Below, one piece after another: positions 1-6,759 of a stretch of DNA of 11,144 nucleotides. Position 1 is the stretch's first letter. The number at the start of each line of letters is the position of its first letter. Both the position numbers and the translations under genes were made by a program. Source of the stretch: Parcubacteria group bacterium (GTDB lineage Bacteria; Patescibacteriota; Minisyncoccia; SW-4-49-11); the NCBI GenBank assembly GCA_003565105.1, contig PXDG01000110.1, positions 1 through 11,144 of the forward strand. Direction: 5' to 3'. Below the pieces are notes generated by a model. It was not told the DNA's origin, made no database searches, and worked only from the letters and a program-made list of their open reading frames with translations.

Positions 1-797
1 TCACTTTTTTCTTGTAGCTGAGAATTTTTCGCTATAAAGTCTTCTACCGATAGATCCAAGTTAGATTGCTCAATGGCTGCGGATACTTTAGTATACAATG
101 TGCTCTGTATACCCGTAGTAGAGTCTAAACCATCAATCAATACTTGCAAAGATTCTTGTCGTTCTCTGCTTATTTTCTCAGTAATTTCTTGATTTGTTCG
201 AGAGGTTAATCCTTCGAGATACTCATTCAATTGATCAATCTCTTCTTTTTGTAAGGATAAGCCACTTTCTTCAGATACTTCAAAGGTTAATTGAGGTTCT
301 TCAATTTCCCTTTCTAGCGTCTCATTGATAAGGTCGTCAATCTCTGAGAGATCAACATCGATAGCTTCTCCCACGCTCTCTTGAGTTAATTCAGATACCT
401 CCTGAGCCGTCGATTCAACTTGGATATTTTGAATAGTATCTTCAAGCAAAGCATCTAAGTCATCCAAATTATCACTTGACTCTTCAGAGGTATGTTCTTT
501 ATGTTCATTCAAAGACTGGACTTTCTCCTCCAAATTTCGAATAATTTTGCTACTGATGGCTAAATTTTCTGCATCTTCTGGATGCATTACTGCTCCATTC
601 TCATCAACAGGAATCTCGGCTATTTTTTCTTTATGCTCCTCAATAACAGTCTGATATTCTTTTATTGCTTGATCATACGATTCTTTTTGTTCTTGATTCT
701 GTGAGAAGTTCTTAGATTCCTGTTCGAGAGGGGAATTGGTCTTTTCTTGACTTATTTCTGACTGTTCAGTAAGATTATTGATTTGGATTTCTTCCAT
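1..797 (-). CDS. Acidic helix-rich hypothetical protein (3' end outside window)
   Basis: I do not recognise this protein. An open frame runs from the ATG at 797-795 leftwards without a stop to the window edge, giving at least 265 residues. The composition is very rich in Glu, Asp, Gln and Ser, strongly acidic, with almost no aromatic residues and one Met besides the start. There is no signal peptide or membrane segment in the visible part, so it is probably cytoplasmic. Residues 1-60 and 85-105 look like coiled coil or disordered sequence. Three similar amphipathic stretches occur: DLDALLEDTI at about 113, EIDDLINETL at about 152 and EIDQLNEYLE at about 186. An extended -10 box lies 30 bases upstream, and there is no clear Shine-Dalgarno sequence. 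The gene diverges from glgP across 125 bases. That the frame is a real gene is fairly sure, because such a long open frame sits behind a good promoter. Its function is unknown. Confidence 0.8.
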   Translation of the reverse strand, partial: MEEIQINNLTEQSEISQEKTNSPLEQESKNFSQNQEQKESYDQAIKEYQTVIEEHKEKIAEIPVDENGAVMHPEDAENLAISSKIIRNLEEKVQSLNEHKEHTSEESSDNLDDLDALLEDTIQNIQVESTAQEVSELTQESVGEAIDVDLSEIDDLINETLEREIEEPQLTFEVSEESGLSLQKEEIDQLNEYLEGLTSRTNQEITEKISRERQESLQVLIDGLDSTTGIQSTLYTKVSAAIEQSNLDLSVEDFIAKNSQLQEKS

Positions 798-826
798 ATT
801 ATGTATTTTACTTCTATCATAGATAC

Positions 827-835
827 ATTATACCA
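827..835 (-). promoter_or_regulatory. Extended -10 promoter for the acidic hypothetical gene
   Basis: Read on the minus strand this is TGGTATAAT, a perfect extended -10 element. The expected start of transcription is near 820, giving a leader of roughly 20-25 bases before the ATG at 797. No good -35 hexamer is found at 16-18 bases upstream, which is usual when the TG extension is present. Confidence 0.6.
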
Positions 836-878
836 CACCACTTTATTTTTCACATAAATTCTCTTCTTACCATATAAA

Positions 879-887
879 TGATATAAT
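879..887 (+). promoter_or_regulatory. Extended -10 promoter for glgP
   Basis: TGATATAAT on the plus strand is an extended -10 box 35 bases upstream of the glgP ATG, predicting a start of transcription near 894 and a leader of about 29 bases. The -35 region (about TTCTCT at 859-864) is poor. It lies back to back with the minus-strand promoter at 827-835, so the two genes share a short control region. Confidence 0.6.
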
Positions 888-922
888 ATAAAAGACATTT
901 CTTATTACTTAAAAATAAAAGT

Positions 923-2542
923 ATGAACTACACCCCAGAACTTGCCTACATTTGTATGGAATTTGGCATCAATCCCCGACTCAAAACCTACTCAGGAGGA
1001 CTAGGTATTTTGGCAGGAGATACTATCAAAAGCTATGCTGATATGAGTATTCCAGCACTTGGAATCGGCATTTTGTATAAAGAAGGATACATTGATCAAG
1101 AAATCAGCCTTACTGAAGGACAAATCGATCATCCTCAAGAATGGGATTTTTCCTCTTATATGACGCAGATTGGTCAAACGGAAATCCCTCTGCACGACCA
1201 AACCGTCACCCTTGATATTTGGGAATATATCTATACTTCTCCCTTATCAGGATCAGACGTATCTATCCTGTTTCTTGATGCAGACATTGAAGGAAACTCA
1301 GAAGAATTTAGACGGGCCAGTCAGAGGCTTTACTCAGATGATAAAGACACCTTTTATCGGCAACTTATTGTTCTGGGGCTCGGAAGTTGGTATGCACTTC
1401 AATCTCTGGACATCCACATTCCAACCTTTCATTTGAACGAAAGTCACAGCGCTCTTCTTGCTCTGGTATTAGATCACGAAAATACGCAGGTCACTTTCAC
1501 GACACATACTCCACTTGAGGGAGGTCACACTCGTATGCCTCGGACTATCATAGAAACTCTCTGTACCCATAATCAATGCCTCAACATACCTGAACCAGCA
1601 ATCGAAGATGACCTCGTAAATCTCACCACCCTAGCCCTCGAATTAGCTGATTATTCGAATGCAGTATCTCGTAAACATCAAGAAGTCTCATCCCATATGT
1701 TTCCCAACCATACTATTGATTTTATCACAAATGGAGTCCACCTCCCCACTTGGGTTGCAGAACCAATGGACGAACTCTTTAGCCAATATGTCCCCGACTG
1801 GAAAATTCGCCCCTATCTATTACGATACGCCGAAATGATTCCTTTGGAAGCAATAGCAGATGCGCATAATAAAAGTCGAGAAGATCTTCACTCATACATC
1901 AATCAAACCTCTCAGACCCAATCCATCCCCGAAGCTTTCACTATAGGCTTTGCCCGACGAGCTGCCGAGTACAAGCGAGCTACCTTAGTCTTATCCCAAC
2001 CAGATAGATTACTCTCTATGGCTCACGAAATGGGAGGATTGAACATTATTTTTGCAGGAAAAGCCTATCATAATGACCCTGTAGGACGGGAATATATTCG
2101 CAAGATTATGGAAATTGACAAGCAATATTCTGACTCTCGCTTGAGAATTATCTACCTCAACAACTACGATATGGAGCTTGCTCACAGACTGGTGAGTGGA
2201 GTAGATGTCTGGCTCAACACCCCACTGGTTCCACACGAAGCCTCTGGAACCAGTGGAATGAAAGCAGCACTAAATGGGATTCCTAATATCTCTGTCAATG
2301 ACGGATGGTGGATTGAAGGTGGTATTGATAGCGTTAATGGCTGGACGATTACGGGCTACTCCGAACAGACCGAAATAGACTCTCTGTACAAAATCCTTCA
2401 AGAAGCTGCCACCTTATTTTATACCAATCAATTAGGCTGGTCTAACAAACAACGTGCTGCTATTGCCCTCATCAGTAGTTACTTTAATACCCATCGTATG
2501 ATCACTGAATATGCTGCCAAAGGATATTTGCAAAGCAAATAA
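923..2542 (+). CDS. glgP: Glycogen/alpha-glucan phosphorylase, short form (GT35)
   Basis: The enzyme releases glucose-1-phosphate from the non-reducing ends of glycogen-type alpha-1,4-glucans, using phosphate and pyridoxal phosphate, in the cytoplasm. At 539 residues it is far shorter than the roughly 800-residue E. coli/animal enzymes and fits the compact alpha-glucan phosphorylase subfamily. Visible family motifs are MEFG and YSGGLGILAGD near the N-terminus (residues 12-33), HLNESHSALL (170-179), HTPLEGGHTRMP (195-206), TNGVHLPTW (269-277), GFARRAAEYKRAT (342-354) and EASGTSGMKAALNG (439-452). In the last one K447 is the expected Schiff-base lysine for pyridoxal phosphate. The C-terminal glycine-rich DGWWIEGG (460-467) is also typical. 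All core motifs are intact, so it is probably active. No clear Shine-Dalgarno precedes the ATG. msrA follows 38 bases downstream on the same strand. The synthase and GH57-like genes at 3135-5495 are likely pathway partners. Confidence 0.95.
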   Translation: MNYTPELAYICMEFGINPRLKTYSGGLGILAGDTIKSYADMSIPALGIGILYKEGYIDQEISLTEGQIDHPQEWDFSSYMTQIGQTEIPLHDQTVTLDIWEYIYTSPLSGSDVSILFLDADIEGNSEEFRRASQRLYSDDKDTFYRQLIVLGLGSWYALQSLDIHIPTFHLNESHSALLALVLDHENTQVTFTTHTPLEGGHTRMPRTIIETLCTHNQCLNIPEPAIEDDLVNLTTLALELADYSNAVSRKHQEVSSHMFPNHTIDFITNGVHLPTWVAEPMDELFSQYVPDWKIRPYLLRYAEMIPLEAIADAHNKSREDLHSYINQTSQTQSIPEAFTIGFARRAAEYKRATLVLSQPDRLLSMAHEMGGLNIIFAGKAYHNDPVGREYIRKIMEIDKQYSDSRLRIIYLNNYDMELAHRLVSGVDVWLNTPLVPHEASGTSGMKAALNGIPNISVNDGWWIEGGIDSVNGWTITGYSEQTEIDSLYKILQEAATLFYTNQLGWSNKQRAAIALISSYFNTHRMITEYAAKGYLQSK

Positions 2543-2546
2543 TTAT

Positions 2547-2576
2547 TACACATATAAATACACATTGTGTACACAT
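2547..2576 (+). repeat. Three TACACAT direct repeats plus a TACACA-T-TGTGTA palindrome
   Basis: TACACAT occurs at 2547-2553, 2559-2565 and 2570-2576, so start to start is 12 and then 11 bases, close to one helical turn. The middle copy is the left half of a perfect 6+1+6 palindrome at 2559-2571. Together they fill most of the 38-base gap between glgP and msrA and end 4 bases before the msrA ATG. A protein-binding operator for msrA is possible; simple-sequence drift in AT-rich DNA is the alternative. Confidence 0.45.
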
Positions 2577-2580
2577 ATTT

Positions 2581-3078
2581 ATGCATACAACCATCTATCT
2601 TGCTGCTGGCTGCTTTTGGGGAGTCGAAGCATACTTTCAAGCAATTCCTGGTGTCACAGATACTGAAGTAGGTTATGCTGGCGGTCAGACACCCAACCCT
2701 ACCTACCAGCAGGTCTGCACTGGAGCTACTGGACACGCCGAAGTAGTGAAAATCACCTTTAATGCAAGCCTCATATCTCTACAAGACATTCTTCTCCACT
2801 TTGAACGAATGCATAGCCCAACCTCTCATAATAGACAGGGAAATGATATTGGATCACAATATCGCTCTGCTATTTATACGACTTCTTCTGAAGATCTCAA
2901 AGCTGCCCAAAACTGGAAAACAGACGCTAAGTCTCGATATACAGACACTATATATACCAAAATATCTCCGCTCGATACTTTTTATCCAGCGGAAGAGTAC
3001 CATCAAGATTACCTCAAAAAACATCCTGGAGGATATTGTCATATTGATCTATCCCTAGTAGATCAACCACTACCATAA
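2581..3078 (+). CDS. msrA: Peptide-methionine (S)-S-oxide reductase
   Basis: MsrA reduces methionine-S-sulfoxide, free or in proteins, back to methionine and so repairs oxidative damage in the cytoplasm. The 165-residue protein carries the family signature AAGCFWGVEAYF with catalytic Cys11 in GCFWG, then VGYAGG (30-35), VCTGATGHAEVV (45-56), NRQGNDIGSQYRS (84-96) and AEEYHQDYL (137-145). Besides Cys11 there are Cys46 and Cys153; Cys153 in GGYCHIDL near the C-terminus is a plausible resolving cysteine, though I cannot confirm that from sequence alone. The length is normal for a single-domain MsrA without a fused MsrB. It lies 38 bases after glgP on the same strand and probably shares its transcript, but the TACACAT cluster in the gap could allow separate control. 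No Shine-Dalgarno is visible. It ends convergently against the GH57-like gene. Confidence 0.96.
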   Translation: MHTTIYLAAGCFWGVEAYFQAIPGVTDTEVGYAGGQTPNPTYQQVCTGATGHAEVVKITFNASLISLQDILLHFERMHSPTSHNRQGNDIGSQYRSAIYTTSSEDLKAAQNWKTDAKSRYTDTIYTKISPLDTFYPAEEYHQDYLKKHPGGYCHIDLSLVDQPLP

Positions 3079-3112
3079 CGGTATCTCGTTCTAAACATAC
3101 ATCAAACAAAGG

Positions 3113-3147
3113 AGTAAAGTACCCCAACACGGATTTACTTTTTATTT
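3113..3147 (+). terminator. Weak intrinsic terminator after msrA
   Basis: AGTAAA at 3113-3118 pairs with TTTACT at 3134-3139, with a possible inner CC/GG pairing, followed by TTTTT and further T residues to 3147. The stem is AT-rich, so the call is tentative. The T-run lies inside the end of the convergent GH57-like gene, where it encodes the terminal Lys-Lys. Confidence 0.4.
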
Positions 3148-4220
3148 AACAATGTCTCTAATTGAAAGACTACATTTTGGACGTGAACAAAAGCTTCATA
3201 GGGAGAGGAAAATGGCATATTCCTTTTCTTAGAATAATGAGCTGGATCAAGATAATACAAAAAATCTCGATGCATCACATAAAAAAGATTCCGCATCAAA
3301 GGATCATCATCAATATGTTCATCTTCAGCATGTTCTTTTCCTAATATAAAAGTAGCATATTCCCATAACCGTACCACAGCTTGCTGAAGATCATTATAAT
3401 ATTGCACAGGTCGTTCTTCTGGGATACGAACAGCACTTCTTTGAATAGAAGGGGTTCTGATATCGGTAGCAACTCGTGATGACTTGAGCCCGATTTCCAT
3501 TGATATTGTCTTTACCAAAGCTTCTGGATTTTTAGAAACCTTAGTATTCATCATATGAAAAAGAAGACGTTGTGGGTAATACAGAATTTCTATTCCAACA
3601 TTATCTTCTTCTTCGATCCAAGTAACTTTACCTTTGTGAAACCGTCTAAACTCCCGTAGATTTGTTTCATAACATATTGCTCGCTTCTGTTTTTTAGTTG
3701 ATATAAACCTTCTCACAGAAGTTCCCTGAGTCAAACGTTCAAGAGGTAAAGCCCGAAAAACCAACGGTATATACACAGCAGTACTTTCAACACCAAGGTG
3801 TTTTTTGAGACTCTTTTGAGTTCCCTCTATCTCGTCTTTCCACCAATCAAGATAATACAAACTTAGGTGACTCGTCCCCCAATACGCATCCATTACACAG
3901 TAGAGTAACTGTTTTTGAATCATATCTTGTAACACCTGATAAAAAACAGGATGTTCCTGAGCGACAAAGTCTATGAAGTGCCCCGTGATAATAGTGGCTA
4001 TCCGAATTTCGTGATTTAATAAAAATGTGTATAACGGAAGGTATAAGGTATCAATATGACGTATCCAGGTTTCTCGACTAAGAGACTTATCTACAATTGG
4101 TGAACGTGGTTTTTCAAGAATATCTATCAATGGACGAGATGGATATGAATGAATCAAAGAAAGTGATGTCAATACTGGATATTCTAATAAAAACTGGTGA
4201 TTACTATTTTCGAGAGCCAT
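3135..4220 (-). CDS. GH57-like protein, probably catalytically degenerate, paired with the synthase
   Basis: The 361-residue protein resembles glycoside hydrolase family 57 (alpha-amylases and branching enzymes) by motif pattern rather than close identity. IDTLYLPLYTFLL (56-68) and IATIITGHFIDF (74-85) match the early beta/alpha units. DAYWGTSHLSLYYLDWW (111-127) with KKHLGVES (139-146) matches the segment before the nucleophile. At the C-terminus, RNLFYVMHRDFLYYLD (310-325) and SSPYEAFVHVQNVV (338-351) match the conserved helical end of GH57 alpha-amylases. Where active members have a Pro-Glu at the nucleophile strand, this protein reads YIPLVF (150-155), so Leu153 seems to replace the catalytic Glu. 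No clear HxHQP remains near the N-terminus; LIHSYPSRP at 22-30 may be its remnant. It follows the glycosyltransferase by 3 bases, so the two are surely co-transcribed. It may be a glucan-binding partner of the synthase or a very divergent enzyme. The family call is fairly sure; loss of activity is inference. Confidence 0.7.
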   Translation of the reverse strand: MALENSNHQFLLEYPVLTSLSLIHSYPSRPLIDILEKPRSPIVDKSLSRETWIRHIDTLYLPLYTFLLNHEIRIATIITGHFIDFVAQEHPVFYQVLQDMIQKQLLYCVMDAYWGTSHLSLYYLDWWKDEIEGTQKSLKKHLGVESTAVYIPLVFRALPLERLTQGTSVRRFISTKKQKRAICYETNLREFRRFHKGKVTWIEEEDNVGIEILYYPQRLLFHMMNTKVSKNPEALVKTISMEIGLKSSRVATDIRTPSIQRSAVRIPEERPVQYYNDLQQAVVRLWEYATFILGKEHAEDEHIDDDPLMRNLFYVMHRDFLYYLDPAHYSKKRNMPFSSPYEAFVHVQNVVFQLETLLNKK

Positions 4221-4223
4221 AGA

Positions 4224-5495
4224 TTAGATATTAGCAATAATTTTGGCCACTTCTTGAGACCAATTATGATCCTTTAAATCCTCTGTTTGTCGTTTTAAGA
4301 GATCATTTCGTGCTTTTGGATCATGCAAAAAATGAAGAATAGTATTCGCAAAGGCATCTGTGTCATGATAAGCAAATACAGGTGTTGAAGGAACCACACC
4401 AATAAAACCACTAGTATCTGAAGCAATAGCAGGGACGCCTGAGCGAATAGCTTCCAGAGCTGTCAGTCCAAATGGTTCACTTGGGGAAGGCATTACAAAT
4501 AATTGACAGGTTTTGTATAACTGCTTTTTTGCATCTCCATTGACCCAACCAGTAAATACAACTTGACGCTCCAATCCTCTTTTGGCGACTTCTTCAATAA
4601 TTTGCGGAAGAATATTTCCATTGGGAGTTCCGTCACCAGCAATAATAAACCGAACTTGAGGATCAACCTGAGTAATCCGAGCTGCAGTATCTATTAAGAA
4701 AAAAAGTCCTTTTTGGGGTGTAACTCTCCCAATAAAAAGAATGTTTTTACCTGCATCAAGATCCTCATAGCCTTTTGTCTCTGGTTCAAAAGTAATATCA
4801 TTAAAGACTGTAAAAATTTTTTCTGCATCGATATCATACTTTTCTATGAGAACCTCTTTTTGAACATCAGATACAACAGCAATTTTATCAGCAAGAGGAA
4901 AGCCATTTTTTTCTACAGAAAATATGGCTCGTGCTGTAGGATCACTCATAGATTCTCCTCCTGATCGATCTACTTGAGTCGAATTAATATGAAAATAAAA
5001 GGGTATATCAATACCTCGTGATTTTAACTCAAACAAAGCTGGGATTGACAACCAATCCATTCCATAAATCACATCTATCCTTTCCTGTTGTTCAATCCAG
5101 TCTGCAACAGCTTTTGCATAGGCTCGTGTGAGGGCAGGAGTATTTTGAGGATAGAGATTTTGTTGCGTATGTCGTCCTCGATACTGGCTATACAATGGAG
5201 GCCACCGAGAATATTGTTTTTTTACGTGTAACACAAATTCATTAAAGACAAAGTCTTCCAAGCCCTGAATGATAGGTTTTTGACGATAATATTTACGCAC
5301 TTCTTTCGCAACGGAAATAATAGTATCTTGCGTAAAAGAATCTTCAGGAAGATCATGAGGCACAATCGTTTGAACTTGTGCTCCTTGTGTAGACAACTCA
5401 TCCACAAGACTTTTTACCAACACTCCTAGTCCCCCTACCATCAGAGGTAAGATCTCCCAACTCAAGATAACAATATTTGGTTTAGCTTTACTCAT
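4224..5495 (-). CDS. Glycogen-synthase-like glycosyltransferase (GT5/GT4 type)
   Basis: This GT-B fold enzyme probably adds glucose from a nucleotide sugar to an alpha-1,4-glucan in the cytoplasm. At 423 residues it is closer in size to archaeal-type glycogen synthases than to the roughly 480-residue bacterial GlgA. The N-terminus has SWEILPLMVGGLGVLVKSL (12-30), the position of the KxGGL nucleotide-sugar motif, but Lys is replaced by Met19 (MVGGL). The C-terminal Rossmann domain has LFIGRVTPQKGLFFLI (253-268), IIAGDGTP (284-291), FTGWV (314-318) and PSPSEPFGLTALEA (336-349) with the E-x7-E pair E340 and E348, then GVPAIASDTSGF (353-364). It is the first gene of a tight two-gene operon with the GH57-like gene and has its own extended -10 promoter. 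A role in glycogen synthesis rests on motif pattern and on glgP and GH57 as neighbours. A GT4 enzyme acting on another acceptor is the main alternative. Confidence 0.8.
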   Translation of the reverse strand: MSKAKPNIVILSWEILPLMVGGLGVLVKSLVDELSTQGAQVQTIVPHDLPEDSFTQDTIISVAKEVRKYYRQKPIIQGLEDFVFNEFVLHVKKQYSRWPPLYSQYRGRHTQQNLYPQNTPALTRAYAKAVADWIEQQERIDVIYGMDWLSIPALFELKSRGIDIPFYFHINSTQVDRSGGESMSDPTARAIFSVEKNGFPLADKIAVVSDVQKEVLIEKYDIDAEKIFTVFNDITFEPETKGYEDLDAGKNILFIGRVTPQKGLFFLIDTAARITQVDPQVRFIIAGDGTPNGNILPQIIEEVAKRGLERQVVFTGWVNGDAKKQLYKTCQLFVMPSPSEPFGLTALEAIRSGVPAIASDTSGFIGVVPSTPVFAYHDTDAFANTILHFLHDPKARNDLLKRQTEDLKDHNWSQEVAKIIANI

Positions 5496-5516
5496 AAGAA
5501 ACTCTTATTTGTTCTC

Positions 5517-5525
5517 ATTATACCA
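5517..5525 (-). promoter_or_regulatory. Extended -10 promoter for the synthase-GH57 operon
   Basis: On the minus strand the sequence is TGGTATAAT, identical to the element at 827-835, placed 22-30 bases before the ATG at 5495. The expected start of transcription is near 5510, giving a leader of about 15 bases with no Shine-Dalgarno. There is no convincing -35 box; the upstream DNA is alternating AT. Confidence 0.6.
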
Positions 5526-5550
5526 TAGATTTCATTCTATATATATTGTT

Positions 5551-5559
5551 TGGTATAAA
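5551..5559 (+). promoter_or_regulatory. Possible extended -10 box upstream of the structured island
   Basis: TGGTATAAA on the plus strand could start a transcript near 5566 that would run through the hairpin-rich island at 5590-5720 toward miaA. The box departs from consensus at one base and its -35 region (TTCATT at 5531-5536) is weak, so this is tentative. Confidence 0.3.
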
Positions 5560-5589
5560 TAGATTCTAAATTTTTTAGTAATCGAGAAA

Positions 5590-5720
5590 ATATGAGTATA
5601 CAGGCCTGACACTACAGTTCAGCGTTCTCTCGAGAGAGGAGGGGGATACATACTCTGCTTTGTAAAAAATTTATTGCGCTAAATGCCTTGTGTCTGAGCG
5701 TCTCATATCCAGTACTTGGA
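5590..5720. other. GC-richer intergenic island with several inverted repeats
   Basis: The 279-base region between the synthase gene and miaA (5496-5774) has no gene that I can support. Its middle is visibly richer in GC than its flanks and holds a set of pairable segments. GAGTAT at 5594-5599 pairs with ATACTC at 5650-5655, enclosing CTGA/TCAG (5606-5609 with 5619-5622) and a perfect 12-base palindrome TCTCTCGAGAGA (5626-5637). Further right, GCGCT (5676-5680) can pair with AGCGT (5697-5701), and TCCA/TGGA near 5707-5720 forms a small hairpin. Frames in it are at most 11 codons long. It could be a small RNA or leader on either strand, or a remnant. It matches no tRNA, SRP RNA or other RNA family I know. 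Confidence 0.35.
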
Positions 5721-5738
5721 GTTGTAAAAAAGCTTCTA

Positions 5739-5747
5739 TGATATACT
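5739..5747 (+). promoter_or_regulatory. Extended -10 promoter for miaA
   Basis: TGATATACT forms an extended -10 box 27-35 bases before the miaA ATG. The -35 region is weak: TTGGAG at 5716-5721 is too far away for normal spacing. The predicted leader of about 20 bases is mostly alternating AT and contains no purine-rich ribosome binding site. Confidence 0.55.
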
Positions 5748-5774
5748 ATATCTAACTAATATATATATATAACT

Positions 5775-6701
5775 ATGCCTCCATCTTTGATTACAATCGT
5801 AGGTCCTACTGCTACAGGAAAAACTGATCTCAGTATCGCACTTGCTCAACAATTATCAGGAGAAATCGTCTCGGCTGATTCACGTCAGATCTATCGAGGC
5901 TTTGATATTGGTAGTGGGAAAGTCTCATTATCTGAAATGCACAATATTCCTCATCATATGCTGGATATCCGCGATGTGTGGCAAGGATACTCTGTGGCTG
6001 AATTTCAAAAAGAGGCCACTCAGCATATCCAAGAAATTTCTCAACGAAATAACATACCTTTTCTGGTTGGAGGAACAGGACTGTACATTGATGCAGTAAT
6101 ACAAGGATACCAGATACCCGAGATCCCTCCTAATCCTCATTTACGAAAAAAGCTAGAACAAAAAACTCTTACTGAACTCCAACAAATGCATCAATTAGTA
6201 GCCAAAGGTGAATCTCTCAATCCATCAGACAGCCAAAACCCTGTACGACTGATCCGCAAGATTGAACAAGCTATGTCAGGCTCCCCACTCCCCTCTAAAA
6301 AGACAGAGCCTCTATGGAATAATTGCATTATTGGACTTACCGCATCCCCAACTACTCTCCGAACCCAGATTAGCAAGCGAGTCCAGCAACGACTCGAATT
6401 AGGTGCTATTGAAGAAGTACACCATCTTTTGGAAACACTCACACAGCATATGAGTGTGCCCGCAGCCCATAAAAAACTAACAACCTTTGGATTAGGTACT
6501 GTAGCTATTTTCGACTATCTTCAAGGAACGATTTCTTATGAATCCCTGCAGAAGCAATATATCACAAAGGAATATCAGTACGCTAAGCGTCAACTGACTT
6601 GGTTTAAAAGAAATCCTGAGATTCATTGGATAGACATCGAAAAAGAGCCTGTTGTTGAAGAGAGCATTCAACAAATCAAATATACTTTTTCTGTTGCATA
6701 A
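5775..6701 (+). CDS. miaA: tRNA dimethylallyltransferase
   Basis: MiaA transfers a dimethylallyl group from DMAPP to N6 of A37 in tRNAs that read UNN codons, the first step to ms2i6A. The 308-residue protein has normal length and all main motifs: P-loop VGPTATGKT (9-17), SADSRQIYRG (33-42) with the proposed general base Asp35, GGTGLYIDAV (99-108), NPVRLIRKIE (155-164), and YAKRQLTWFKRN (269-280), the tRNA-binding signature near the C-terminus. The usual IGYKE-type stretch reads TFGLGTVAIFDYLQG (237-251), a mild departure. No miaB or hfq neighbour is visible. The ATG at 5775 is the first usable start and the P-loop begins 9 residues later, as expected. It is followed by a kinase gene after 58 bases that has its own promoter signal. 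Confidence 0.97.
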   Translation: MPPSLITIVGPTATGKTDLSIALAQQLSGEIVSADSRQIYRGFDIGSGKVSLSEMHNIPHHMLDIRDVWQGYSVAEFQKEATQHIQEISQRNNIPFLVGGTGLYIDAVIQGYQIPEIPPNPHLRKKLEQKTLTELQQMHQLVAKGESLNPSDSQNPVRLIRKIEQAMSGSPLPSKKTEPLWNNCIIGLTASPTTLRTQISKRVQQRLELGAIEEVHHLLETLTQHMSVPAAHKKLTTFGLGTVAIFDYLQGTISYESLQKQYITKEYQYAKRQLTWFKRNPEIHWIDIEKEPVVEESIQQIKYTFSVA

Positions 6702-6722
6702 CCACCTCCTCTTTGCTATACT
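6694..6722 (+). promoter_or_regulatory. Promoter for the P-loop kinase gene
   Basis: TTGCAT at 6694-6699, a 17-base spacer, and TATACT at 6717-6722 preceded by TGC make a complete promoter with an extended -10 box. Its -35 box lies inside the last codons of miaA. The expected start of transcription is near 6729, giving a leader of about 30 bases. The kinase gene can therefore be expressed separately from miaA. Confidence 0.6.
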
Positions 6723-6759
6723 GATCCTGTACCATTATCGTATATAGTACGTGTAACGT

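Noticed and set aside
31..33. HNH nuclease signature in the P-loop kinase (residues 31-33 of the protein at 6760-7320)
   Set aside because: The tripeptide alone is not an HNH domain; the protein is a P-loop kinase with Walker A at its N-terminus.
1001..1436. Open frames overlapping glgP on both strands
   Set aside because: They overlap intact glgP motifs and translate to sequence without recognisable features.
2762..3058. A 98-codon frame on the plus strand inside msrA
   Set aside because: It is the +1 shadow of msrA, which has intact motifs across the same bases.
5590..5720. A tRNA, SRP RNA or tmRNA gene in the intergenic island
   Set aside because: No cloverleaf with a TTC-containing T arm, no GGAAGCAGC-type SRP motif and no tmRNA tag frame could be found.
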